NCBI GenBank assembly: GCA_027083995.1
Contig: JALWME010000062.1
Coordinates: 1-20,992, forward strand
Direction of reading: 5' to 3'
Length of the DNA: 20,992 nucleotides
From: Sulfurovum sp.
GTDB taxonomy: Bacteria; Campylobacterota; Campylobacteria; Campylobacterales; Sulfurovaceae
Part shown: one piece after another, positions 1 to 7,656 of the stretch
Numbering within the stretch: the stretch's first letter is position 1
Layout: each line of letters opens with the position of its first letter
Program-made: the position numbers and the translations under genes
The notes under the pieces: model-generated
Seen by the model: only the letters and a program-made list of their open reading frames with translations
The model's database searches: none
What the model was told of the DNA's origin: nothing

Positions 1-1
1 G

Positions 2-307
2 GCAGATAGGACACTATTGGAGATTGTCTTGAAAAACCTTATAGAAAATGCACTCAAATACTCTAAAAAAGAGATTTATGTCATTATCAAGGAGGGGCGT
101 ATATTGGTTGTAGACAAGGGTGCAGGTATCATCTCTTCAGATATCACTAAAATAACCAAAAAGTTCTACCGTTCAGGTACACAAAGCTGGGATAACTCTA
201 TGGGCTTAGGATTGTCCATCGTCAAAAGCATCCTAGCTTTACATGGTACACAACTTGAGATAGAAAGTGAAGAAGAAAAAGGGTCTACTTTTTCTTTCAA
301 GATTTAA
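2..307 (+). CDS. Sensor histidine kinase, C-terminal ATPase domain (partial)
   Basis: This is the last 101 codons of a gene that begins upstream of the window. The frame is open to base 2, so the apparent TTG start at 17 is not real. The fragment is the HATPase_c domain of a two-component sensor kinase, which binds ATP and phosphorylates a partner regulator. The N box (LKNLIENALKYS), the G1 box (VVDKGAGI), an F-box-like segment (KKFYRSG) and the G2 box (GLGLSIVK) appear in the usual order and spacing. It stops at TAA 305-307. It ends 245 bases before the molybdoenzyme operon and on the same strand. A role in sensing for that operon is plausible but is inferred only from adjacency. The sensor domain and signal cannot be seen. 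Confidence 0.93.
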   Translation, partial: ADRTLLEIVLKNLIENALKYSKKEIYVIIKEGRILVVDKGAGIISSDITKITKKFYRSGTQSWDNSMGLGLSIVKSILALHGTQLEIESEEEKGSTFSFKI

Positions 308-413
308 GATATATAAATCAATTTTTCATTTATTATAAGTAAATTAAGAAGAAAAATTCATCTTATACATGAGAATAACTGATATTGATTATAGTGTAGT
401 TTTCGGTACATAA

Positions 414-435
414 TGACTCATTTTGATATGAATCA
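414..435. promoter_or_regulatory. 22-bp operator-like imperfect palindrome upstream of the molybdoenzyme operon
   Basis: The arms TGACTCAT (414-421) and ATGAATCA (428-435) are inverted repeats with one mismatch and a six-base spacer. This is the size and symmetry of a site for a dimeric regulator. It lies about 118 bases before the first ATG of the operon, in the 308-552 spacer, which holds no gene. AT-rich segments nearby could supply a -10 element, for example TATAAC around 457, but no convincing -35/-10 pair was seen. Binding by the response regulator paired with the upstream kinase is speculation. Confidence 0.35.
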
Positions 436-552
436 CAGTAATTCAACTATTTTTTACTATAACTCATTCAAAGTTAATCATCAATAGATTAAAATAAATG
501 CGTATTTAGAAATTTATTTTTTAAAAGAGATAAATAACATCAAGGAGGAAAT

Positions 553-1308
553 ATGAAACTAGGTTTCTTAGTTGACCTTAACCTGTGTATGGGTTGTAAG
601 GGTTGTGAAATCGCCTGTAAAGTGGAAAATGAGATACCGCTTAGTACATGGCGTTTACGTGTCAAATATATTGATTTGGGGACATTCCCAGATACAAGAA
701 GGTCATTTACGCCATTGCGTTGTAACCACTGTGAGAATGCACCATGTGAACGTATTTGTCCAGTATCTGCATTGCATTATTTGGAAAATGGTATTGTCAA
801 TATTGATTCAGACAGATGTATAGGATGTGCAGGGTGTATGATGGCTTGTCCTTATGGAGCAATCTATATGGACCCTGAGACAAATACAGCAGACAAATGT
901 ACCTATTGTGCACACCGTATTGAGTCTGGTATGATGCCAGCATGTGTGGTTGCCTGTCCTGTTGAAGCAAATATCTTTGGTGATATTGAAGATGACCACT
1001 CAAATATCTCACTTTATATCATGGAACACAAGGGTGCTGTTCAGGTACGTAAACCTGAAAAACACACAACGCCTACACATTTTTATGTCGGTGGTGGTAA
1101 CCAGACACTCAATCCATTGGCACATCAACGTATAGAGGGCTATAACCTCTTTAATGATATTACACATTTAGAGCATGTAGGTGATAAAAATCATGGTATT
1201 TTAGATAGGTTTTTGGCACCATTTACTGGGCATGATACTGTAGACAACACAAGTTTAATTGAGTCAGCAACTTCCACTGAATCACATGAACAAGAAGGGG
1301 GACACTAA
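553..1308 (+). CDS. Four-cluster 4Fe-4S ferredoxin subunit of a PsrB/PhsB/TtrB/SoeB-type molybdoenzyme
   Basis: This is the electron-transfer subunit of the complex, relaying electrons between the molybdenum subunit and the membrane anchor. The 251-residue protein carries 16 cysteines in four groups: 12/15/18/22, 57/60/65/69, 89/92/95/99 and 116/119/131/135. These fit the four [4Fe-4S] clusters typical of DmsB/PsrB-family subunits. The C-terminal ~90 residues have no cysteines and are a tail beyond the ferredoxin core. There is no signal peptide of its own, as is usual for subunits exported by riding with the Tat-signal-bearing catalytic partner. The start at 553 follows a strong AGGAGG-like site (about 543-549). 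It heads a tight three-gene operon, and the next ATG begins two bases after its stop. The family is certain; the substrate of the complex is not. Confidence 0.93.
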   Translation: MKLGFLVDLNLCMGCKGCEIACKVENEIPLSTWRLRVKYIDLGTFPDTRRSFTPLRCNHCENAPCERICPVSALHYLENGIVNIDSDRCIGCAGCMMACPYGAIYMDPETNTADKCTYCAHRIESGMMPACVVACPVEANIFGDIEDDHSNISLYIMEHKGAVQVRKPEKHTTPTHFYVGGGNQTLNPLAHQRIEGYNLFNDITHLEHVGDKNHGILDRFLAPFTGHDTVDNTSLIESATSTESHEQEGGH

Positions 1309-1309
1309 G

Positions 1310-2260
1310 ATGGTAGAAAGTACAATTGGCGCAACACAAGCCGTAGTCACACTTGATGTGCCTATTCAAGGTATTGTTTGGGGCAGTATCATTACTGTAA
1401 ACATGTGGGCAAAGAGTATCGGTACAGGTGTGGTTTTTTTAGCAGCATTTTTATGGTTTAGACATAAAAATGATGAGATGCCAAATCTTAAATGGGTGAT
1501 GCCACTTATTGCGTTTGTGTCACTCAATATTTTCTTATTGTTTACACTAATCGACTTGCACCAGCCATACAGAATGATAAATATTTTCTTGCACCCACAC
1601 TGGACCTCGTCTATTACAGTAGGAGCATGGTTGGCATCTATTTTCTTAGGGCTTGTTACCATTCTTTTGGCTATTGGGGTAGGTACTAGATTTCCAGGGG
1701 TTCCTTTTAAAGGTTGTTTGCTCACAAAATGGGGTAGGAACAATGAAGGACTGTATGAAAAAATCATGCCTTTTCTTGTCTTCTTGGCAATTCCAGTTAC
1801 AACGTATACCGCAATTATTATGGCTCAATCATCTGCACGTGAGTTATGGCAGGCACCTACAGAAGTGATGCAAATGATATGGGCAGCACTTATGGCTGGT
1901 TCTGCAGCACTTATTTTTGTGTCTGGTGCATGGAGTAAAGAAGCGAGAAAAGATTTAGCACTGGTACTTACATTTTCTGTATTTTTCTCTTTTGCCATGT
2001 ATATGTCTGAGTATTTTTTCTCATTCAAATCAGCAGAAGCAGAAGCAGTATTGGCATATGTTCATTTAGGTGGCGAGTATAACATTAGATTTTGGATTGG
2101 CATGGTATTAGGATTTATTATCCCATTCTTCTTGGGAATGAGTTATATGAAATCAGAAAATATGACGCTGCTTAGAGTTGCAGCACTTTCAGCATTGGTA
2201 GGGCTATTCTTGGTAAAAGATGTATGGCTTAAAATACCACAAATGCTACCGTTGAGTTAA
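1310..2260 (+). CDS. NrfD/PsrC-type integral membrane quinone-interacting subunit
   Basis: This 316-residue, strongly hydrophobic protein has about eight membrane-spanning helices. It is the quinone-reactive anchor of the complex and links the periplasmic or membrane-face catalytic subunits to the quinone pool. The ATG at 1310 is preferred over the longer frame from TTG 1259. A GGGGG-rich ribosome site lies at 1297-1301 and the gene then follows the ferredoxin stop directly, whereas the longer start would overlap it by 50 bases. Length matches the PsrC/SoeC/NrfD class (roughly 300-350 residues). The 12-base gap to the molybdenum subunit supports one transcript. Direction of electron flow (reductase or oxidase) cannot be read from this subunit. 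Confidence 0.9.
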   Translation: MVESTIGATQAVVTLDVPIQGIVWGSIITVNMWAKSIGTGVVFLAAFLWFRHKNDEMPNLKWVMPLIAFVSLNIFLLFTLIDLHQPYRMINIFLHPHWTSSITVGAWLASIFLGLVTILLAIGVGTRFPGVPFKGCLLTKWGRNNEGLYEKIMPFLVFLAIPVTTYTAIIMAQSSARELWQAPTEVMQMIWAALMAGSAALIFVSGAWSKEARKDLALVLTFSVFFSFAMYMSEYFFSFKSAEAEAVLAYVHLGGEYNIRFWIGMVLGFIIPFFLGMSYMKSENMTLLRVAALSALVGLFLVKDVWLKIPQMLPLS

Positions 2261-2272
2261 GGAGATAAACAG

Positions 2273-5200
2273 ATGACAAAATCAATGAAAAATGATAACA
2301 ATAACTTTATAGAAGGCAGAAGATCTTTTCTTAAAGGTACAGCATATTCTGTAGCAGGGGCAACACTGGCAGCAGGTGTATTTAAAACAGTGGCTCAGAC
2401 ACCTGCACAGGCTGAGACTAAGTTTACAGCTACACCAAAGACACTTGCATTTTATCCACCACTTGAAGAGTGGGATAGTTTTACGGAGCTTTCTGGAGAA
2501 GACTGGAAGCGTGGTGGTACAAGCCGTCATGGTGTACAGAGTAAAGAAAATCCAGATGGGATTAAGGCTACAGAGTACATGCTTGTACCAACTTCATGTT
2601 CAAACTGTGAAGCTTCATGTGGTTTGACTGCATGGGTAGATCTCTCTACCTACAAAGCGGGTGGACAACTAGCGGTAACAAAGTATATGGGTAATCCATT
2701 ACACTCAGGGTCTCGTGGTAGAAACTGTGCAAAGGGTTATGCAACTCAGTCACAAATGTATGATCCAGACCGTATTCCTTTTCCTTTGATGAGAGCACCA
2801 GGTTCCAAAAGAGGTGAAGGTAAGTGGGTAAGAACCACTTGGGATGAAGCAATGGCGAAGATTGGTAAGAAAATGCATGATACACTCAAGGTGGGTGATG
2901 AGATTGCCAAAAAGTCCATTATGTATCACGTAGGCCGTCCAAATGAAAATGGTTTTGGTCACCGAGTACCACACTCTATGGGGCTTGATGGGTATGATTC
3001 TCACACTAACATCTGTTCTGCAGGTGCTAGACAAGGGACTATTCAGTGGAGTAATGATGACAGAAATTCACCAGACTGGTCAAATGCAAAGCTTATCTTC
3101 CTTCAGTCTTCTCATGCAGCAGATGCAGGACACTACTTTCAGCAAGCAGCAGGACGTATTGCTGAAGCCCGTAAAAAAGGTGCAAAGCTTGTGGTTATGG
3201 ATCCTAGACTTTCAAATTCTGCTGGTATGGCAGACTTATGGGTCCCTTGTTGGCCAGGAACAGAGACAGCTTTGTATCTTTACCTTGCAAACCGTATCCT
3301 CAATGAAAAAGGTGTCAATGGTGAAGACCTTGTAAACCACAACTTCGTGAAAAACTGGGTAAACTGGGATCACTTGATGAAAGACAGAGAATACCTTAAT
3401 GTACTTCTTGAGAAAAAATATATCAAGTCTATTCCTGAAGGGAATTCTTATGAAGACTTCATCGCGATGATTTCTGAAATGTACTCTCCTTATACACTTG
3501 ACTTTGTGGCAAAGGAGTGCCGTATAGAAAAACGTATTGTAGAAAAACTTTACGATATGTTCATAGATGCAGGTGCAAGAGTAGCAACCTACATCTGGAG
3601 AGCAGGTCCAATAGGTCACAAAGGTGGATGGATGATTGCACGTTCTGCTTTCTTACCGTTTGTCCTTCGTGGAGCTATGGCTGGAGACAAAGGTGGGGTA
3701 GGACTACACCACTGGCATGTTATCTCAGTCAATGGTAAAGGTGATGCAGCAGCTCAGGCAGGAACCAGACCTCCCAAAGTAGATGTTTGGAATGAAATTG
3801 CTTGGCCACCTGAGTATCCACTCTCTTCTTATGAGTTGAGTCATATTATGCCTCACTTGCTTCTTGATGATGAGTGGAGAAATAAATGGAACGCTAAAGG
3901 TCTTAATGTGCCTGAAAAATTAGCTGTGTGGATGCCTCGTATGTATAACCCTGTTTGGATTAATCCAGATGGATTTAGATGGATAGAGCTTTTGAAGCGT
4001 GAAGACAAAATTGAAATGTCATTCAACCTCTCTCCTACATGGTCTGAGACAAACTGGTATTGTGACTTCATCTTGCCTGTAGGGCTTGCAGGAGAAAGAC
4101 ATGACCAACACTCTGAAGCGACCGAACCAAAAAGATGGTTGTCATTCCGTAACCCAGCCCTTCGTGTGGCATTGGAAAAAACAGGATGGAAACCAAAAGA
4201 CCCAACAAGAGCTACACTAGAAGCACATATAGAGGCTGGACTTGGTGAAGTATGGGAAGAGGTAGAGTTCTGGGCAAATATTATGGTACACCATATAGAT
4301 CCAGATGGAAGTTTAGGTGTAAGAAAATACTGGGCTTCTAAGGAGGATCCAACTAGAGCCGTAACCATTCCTGAGTGGTATCAAGCAGCATTTGACAAGC
4401 TTCCAAACTTGAAAAAAGCAGCAAAAGCAGCATACCCTGACTCTAGGTACCCGAACTACGAAATGATGAGAGACAGAGGTACATGGCTAGAAGAAGACAA
4501 TATATATAAGCCACAAGAGAGACCACTTAAAAAAGTAGGCTCAACCTATATTTCTCATGGCCACGAGTATGCAGAAGAGCATGTAAGAAAAGATGAATTT
4601 GGTGTCATCTTAGCTACAGATTCACATGGCAAAGAAAAAGCCATTGGTGTTGAAGTAGAGGGGGAACTTGTGCAAGGTTTTCATACCTTGACTAAAAAAC
4701 TTGACTTCTATTGTGAGTGGTTTAAAGATTGGAAATGGCCAGAGTATGCTATACCTATCTATCCAACAACAAAAGAAGATAGAGTAAAAATGACCCATGT
4801 TGTTACGCATGTACACCATGACTTTATGCAAAAAGAGAATGAGTTTGCACTCAATACAGTATTTAGATTGCCATATAATATTCATACACGTTCTGTAAAC
4901 TCCAAGCACCTTATGGAGATTTCACAAAACCATAATCCAGTGTGGATTTATACAAAAGATGCGAAGAGACTTGGTATTAAACGAGGGGATGCCATAAAAG
5001 TGACAATCACAGATACTGTCTCAGGTCTTGAGTCTGGTTATTTCATCGCTATGGCTGTACCAACAGAGGCTACAATGCCAGGTGTACTTGCATGTTCACA
5101 CCATGCAGGTAGATGGAAACTTAAAAATGCAGTAGATATTCCAGGATTTGAGCATAAGCTGGGTGTGATGGGACTAGGTGCGCCACTCTATGATATGACT

Positions 5201-5605
5201 ATGGATGGCAAGATAGGTACGCTTAAACCAACTCAAGGTATTGTAGAGGGTATGGAGGAAAATAAAGACTCTTGGCAGTTTAAAGCATATAACAGAGACC
5301 TAGATAATATTTGGTGGGATGGACTTTCTGGTTCATGGCAAAATGCTGTGGCACCTTCACACCCAGACCCTATTTCAGGGCATCATGCATGGCATCAAAA
5401 GGTTATTATTGAACTTGCAGGCAAAGATGATGTTATTGGTGATATATATGTGAACTATGAGAACAATATGAAAGTATATCAAGCATGGAGAGATAAATTG
5501 ACTCGTCCACTTGACAGTAACGATACACTCAGACGTCCTCAACACATTAAACGTCCAGCTGTACCTTTATCTGACAAAGCGTATGCTGTGAATATTAAAG
5601 GCTAG
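2273..5605 (+). CDS. Large Tat-exported molybdopterin oxidoreductase catalytic subunit (sulfur-oxyanion/polysulfide-type, substrate unknown)
   Basis: This 1110-residue catalytic subunit would bind bis-MGD molybdenum and one [4Fe-4S] cluster. A Tat signal is clear: RRSFLKG at residues 16-22, a hydrophobic stretch to about 37, and a likely cleavage after AQA (residue 47). The N-terminal cluster cysteines are C109, C112, C116 and C152 (CxxCxxxC-x35-C). C248 in HTNICSAG is the likely cysteine ligand to molybdenum, placing it in the DMSO-reductase superfamily branch with PsrA/PhsA, TtrA, ArrA and SoeA. The C-terminal third has the expected dinucleotide-binding barrel (around IHTRSVNSKHL). It is much longer than polysulfide reductase PsrA (about 750) and nearer to TtrA/SoeA. 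The start at 2273 has a GGAG site 5' of it. A periplasmic enzyme of sulfur metabolism is the best inference; arsenate, tetrathionate, thiosulfate, polysulfide or sulfite remain possible. Confidence 0.9.
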   Translation: MTKSMKNDNNNFIEGRRSFLKGTAYSVAGATLAAGVFKTVAQTPAQAETKFTATPKTLAFYPPLEEWDSFTELSGEDWKRGGTSRHGVQSKENPDGIKATEYMLVPTSCSNCEASCGLTAWVDLSTYKAGGQLAVTKYMGNPLHSGSRGRNCAKGYATQSQMYDPDRIPFPLMRAPGSKRGEGKWVRTTWDEAMAKIGKKMHDTLKVGDEIAKKSIMYHVGRPNENGFGHRVPHSMGLDGYDSHTNICSAGARQGTIQWSNDDRNSPDWSNAKLIFLQSSHAADAGHYFQQAAGRIAEARKKGAKLVVMDPRLSNSAGMADLWVPCWPGTETALYLYLANRILNEKGVNGEDLVNHNFVKNWVNWDHLMKDREYLNVLLEKKYIKSIPEGNSYEDFIAMISEMYSPYTLDFVAKECRIEKRIVEKLYDMFIDAGARVATYIWRAGPIGHKGGWMIARSAFLPFVLRGAMAGDKGGVGLHHWHVISVNGKGDAAAQAGTRPPKVDVWNEIAWPPEYPLSSYELSHIMPHLLLDDEWRNKWNAKGLNVPEKLAVWMPRMYNPVWINPDGFRWIELLKREDKIEMSFNLSPTWSETNWYCDFILPVGLAGERHDQHSEATEPKRWLSFRNPALRVALEKTGWKPKDPTRATLEAHIEAGLGEVWEEVEFWANIMVHHIDPDGSLGVRKYWASKEDPTRAVTIPEWYQAAFDKLPNLKKAAKAAYPDSRYPNYEMMRDRGTWLEEDNIYKPQERPLKKVGSTYISHGHEYAEEHVRKDEFGVILATDSHGKEKAIGVEVEGELVQGFHTLTKKLDFYCEWFKDWKWPEYAIPIYPTTKEDRVKMTHVVTHVHHDFMQKENEFALNTVFRLPYNIHTRSVNSKHLMEISQNHNPVWIYTKDAKRLGIKRGDAIKVTITDTVSGLESGYFIAMAVPTEATMPGVLACSHHAGRWKLKNAVDIPGFEHKLGVMGLGAPLYDMTMDGKIGTLKPTQGIVEGMEENKDSWQFKAYNRDLDNIWWDGLSGSWQNAVAPSHPDPISGHHAWHQKVIIELAGKDDVIGDIYVNYENNMKVYQAWRDKLTRPLDSNDTLRRPQHIKRPAVPLSDKAYAVNIKG

Positions 5606-5650
5606 GTTTATATCTTTAAAGCAAAGTTCTAAAGATTATGTTAATACTGG

Positions 5651-5690
5651 GTCTGCTTCAGCAGCAGGCTCAATCAGTTAGCCGATTTTT
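5651..5690 (+). terminator. Candidate terminator or attenuating hairpins after the molybdoenzyme operon
   Basis: GTCTGCT (5651-5657) and AGCAGGC (5663-5669) form a 7-bp stem with one G-U pair. An overlapping alternative stem, GGCT (5667-5670) with AGCC (5680-5683), is followed by GATTTTTAT. The T-run is short and the stems compete, so termination may be incomplete. Confidence 0.35.
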
Positions 5691-5740
5691 ATACAATTTC
5701 CCAGATAAGTTACCCATTTACGTTGTATTTATCTTGAAAG

Positions 5741-5749
5741 TGGTATAGT
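5741..5749 (+). promoter_or_regulatory. Candidate extended -10 promoter for the chaperone/Fe-S gene group
   Basis: TGG followed by TATAGT at 5744-5749 matches an extended -10 element (TGnTATAAT). It is about 34 bases before the preferred chaperone start. There is no good -35, which is normal for Campylobacterota sigma-70 promoters. Confidence 0.4.
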
Positions 5750-5782
5750 GCCAAAACATTTAATTAAGAAAGAATGATATTG

Positions 5783-6433
5783 ATGGAAGAACTAAAAATA
5801 GAACTGCAAAATCGTATAGCTATATATGGTTTGATTTCAAGACTTATGCTCGTCGAAGTAGATGACACTTTTTTAGATACGATAGAAAAAGATGAAGCAT
5901 TGCTTGCGTTATTTCCTAACTACAAAATATGGAGTAAGCGTACAGAACTTAGTAGAAAAGAGCTTATTAATGAATACTATAATGTTGATTTTACAAGTCT
6001 TTTTTTGATGCATCTTGTACCATATGAATCTTTTTATACCAGAGATGACCAGATGATAGAGTCTGGCGGAGACAATCCTGTACTTAGTCTTTATAGAGAT
6101 TTGGACTTTCAAGTGGAGTTACACAAAGCAAGGGTTGTAAGCCCTGATCATATAGGGGTAGAATTGGAGTTTATGTATATGCTTTGTGTGGCATCACTTA
6201 AGGCATTTTCAGAAGATGACAAAGATGCATTGTGTGAGTTGTATCAAGTGCAGCGTGCTTTTTTAAAAGAGCATCTTTTAGAGTGGTCACCACTCTTTCT
6301 TATCAATGCCAAACGTGAATCACGTACACCATTATATCACGATGGATGTGAGCTTACATTGGAGTTTTTACTTTCTGACTTTGAGTACTTGACAGAGAAG
6401 TTGGCAGACTATTGTGGGAACCCTGTTAGTTAA
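5783..6433 (+). CDS. TorD/DmsD-family molybdoenzyme maturation chaperone
   Basis: This 216-residue, all-helical cytoplasmic protein has the TorD/NarJ family look: an N-terminal helical half, a YESFY segment (YESFYTRDDQ), DHIGVELEFMYML and then FLKEHLLEWSPLF. In this family these regions surround the pocket that binds the Tat signal of a molybdoenzyme and hold it for cofactor insertion. Its obvious client is the Tat-signal molybdenum subunit encoded 177 bases upstream. Two starts are possible, ATG 5774 and ATG 5783. The second is chosen because the purine run AAGAAAG ends at about 5772, giving normal spacing, while the first would be too close. The stop TAA overlaps the next ATG by one base, which suggests translational coupling. 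Confidence 0.85.
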   Translation: MEELKIELQNRIAIYGLISRLMLVEVDDTFLDTIEKDEALLALFPNYKIWSKRTELSRKELINEYYNVDFTSLFLMHLVPYESFYTRDDQMIESGGDNPVLSLYRDLDFQVELHKARVVSPDHIGVELEFMYMLCVASLKAFSEDDKDALCELYQVQRAFLKEHLLEWSPLFLINAKRESRTPLYHDGCELTLEFLLSDFEYLTEKLADYCGNPVS

Positions 6434-7563
6434 TGTCACTCTATTTTAACCTTTCAGCCTGTGTAAGAGCTACTTCAAAATTTTCTGAGTGTACTAAATG
6501 TGTGGATGCATGTCCAGAGTCTATACAGTTACTCGATAACCTTCCAACTTTCGCAAATAAAACAGGGGTAGAAGCGGCAGCATGTATAGGAGCATGTCCT
6601 ACTGAGGCATTTTCTCTCTCTGATTTTTCTACTACAGAGTTTTTTTTCTCTTTTTTAGAGTCTAAGATAAGGCTAATTTCTCCTAAGTTTAATATACCTT
6701 GCATTTCTGTACTAAGTGTTGAACACCTTATTGCATTGGCATTGGCATCGCAAGAGCCTATTACGCTTGATATCTCTTCGTATGATGAGGATTCTATACT
6801 TTTTGAACAGATAGGTGCACGTATAGATGAGGCAAATTTTGTACTTTCTTCCTTTTCCTCAAAATCTTTAGAGACAAACATGGATAAGAAAGATATTACA
6901 TCAAAAGAAGACAAAAGAGAGCTCGTAGAAGACTCCGTCTCATCAAGACGTTCTTTTTTAGGGAATGCTTCACTTAAGGGTGTTGTCAAGCATAAAATGA
7001 CTTTTGATGAAGCTGTAGAAGCAGATGAATTAAAAGCATTTAAGTTAGATACACGTACTATTGCCAAAATAAAAGAGAAAAACCTACCAGACAAAAGAAA
7101 GATACTTTTTACCACACTTAAACATGCAGGAGTACCCGATGTATTTGAAGTGTTACCTCAAGAGGAGGTAAGTTTTACTTCACAGAAGTTTATAGATGAC
7201 TCCTGCACCAACTGTCAGATATGTTATCGTATTTGCCCTACGGGAGCATTAAGTTCTGATACTAAGTTTTCACTGATAAATTTTGATGCAATGCTTTGTG
7301 TGAAGTGTCGTTTATGTCATGATGTATGTGAACCTGATGCCATACAGTTGCAATCAGGTTTTGAAATCAAAGAGTTCTTCAAGCCGACACAAAGAACATT
7401 GGCAACTTTTAACATTAAAAGATGTAACGAATGTGGGAATAATTTCACCTATACAGGTGGAGAACAGACCTGTCCTCGGTGTGTGATAGAAGAGGAAGAG
7501 GCGATGTTTTTACATAGTAATGCACTGGATATGAAAGCACTTCTGGAAGGCAAAGATAAATAA
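6433..7563 (+). CDS. Multi-cluster Fe-S protein with C-terminal zinc-ribbon and internal RRSFL motif
   Basis: This 376-residue protein has three metal-binding parts. The N-terminal part has C10, C20, C23, C27 and a C51-x3-C55-P pair, an incomplete ferredoxin-like pattern. Next comes a charged linker containing SRRSFLGN, with the twin arginines at 172-173. A classic 2x[4Fe-4S] ferredoxin follows (C258/261/264/268 and C289/292/295/299). The C-terminal CxxC-x12-CxxC (C331, C334, C347, C350) is rubredoxin- or zinc-ribbon-like. The RR motif lies mid-protein, so it is not a Tat export signal, and the protein is probably cytoplasmic. It starts on the stop codon of the TorD-like gene, so the two are very likely co-translated. 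An electron-transfer or assembly role for the neighbouring molybdoenzyme is inferred. I do not know a characterised protein with this exact layout. Confidence 0.85.
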   Translation: MSLYFNLSACVRATSKFSECTKCVDACPESIQLLDNLPTFANKTGVEAAACIGACPTEAFSLSDFSTTEFFFSFLESKIRLISPKFNIPCISVLSVEHLIALALASQEPITLDISSYDEDSILFEQIGARIDEANFVLSSFSSKSLETNMDKKDITSKEDKRELVEDSVSSRRSFLGNASLKGVVKHKMTFDEAVEADELKAFKLDTRTIAKIKEKNLPDKRKILFTTLKHAGVPDVFEVLPQEEVSFTSQKFIDDSCTNCQICYRICPTGALSSDTKFSLINFDAMLCVKCRLCHDVCEPDAIQLQSGFEIKEFFKPTQRTLATFNIKRCNECGNNFTYTGGEQTCPRCVIEEEEAMFLHSNALDMKALLEGKDK

Positions 7564-7566
7564 ATT

Positions 7567-7656
7567 ATGTTAATTATTTTTGAGTTGATAGACGAAACTT
7601 TAGTGAGAGGAATTGAAGCAGGGCTTTGCCATGTTTCAAAGAGACCGGCAATATGA
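7567..7656 (+). CDS. Possible 29-residue small protein coupled to both neighbours
   Basis: An ATG three bases after the Fe-S gene stop opens a 29-codon frame whose TGA overlaps the next gene's ATG in the arrangement ATGA (7653-7656). This is the geometry of translational coupling, and the frame fills an otherwise empty 89-base gap. The peptide starts MLIIFELIDE and has no recognisable domain. No strong ribosome site precedes it, so it would depend on re-initiation. It may be chance, or a leader that feeds ribosomes to the next gene, which also has a poor ribosome site. Confidence 0.28.
   Translation: MLIIFELIDETLVRGIEAGLCHVSKRPAI

Noticed and set aside
1259..1309. Longer start of the NrfD gene from TTG 1259
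   Set aside because: It would overlap the ferredoxin gene by 50 bases; ATG 1310 has a ribosome site and fits family length.
3853..4368. 171-codon minus-strand frame inside the molybdenum subunit
   Set aside because: It is a shadow of a well-supported gene with no recognisable motif or ribosome site.
6441..7115. 224-codon minus-strand frame inside the Fe-S gene
   Set aside because: It is antisense to a clear ferredoxin-type gene, serine-rich with no domain, and is explained by codon bias of the plus-strand gene.
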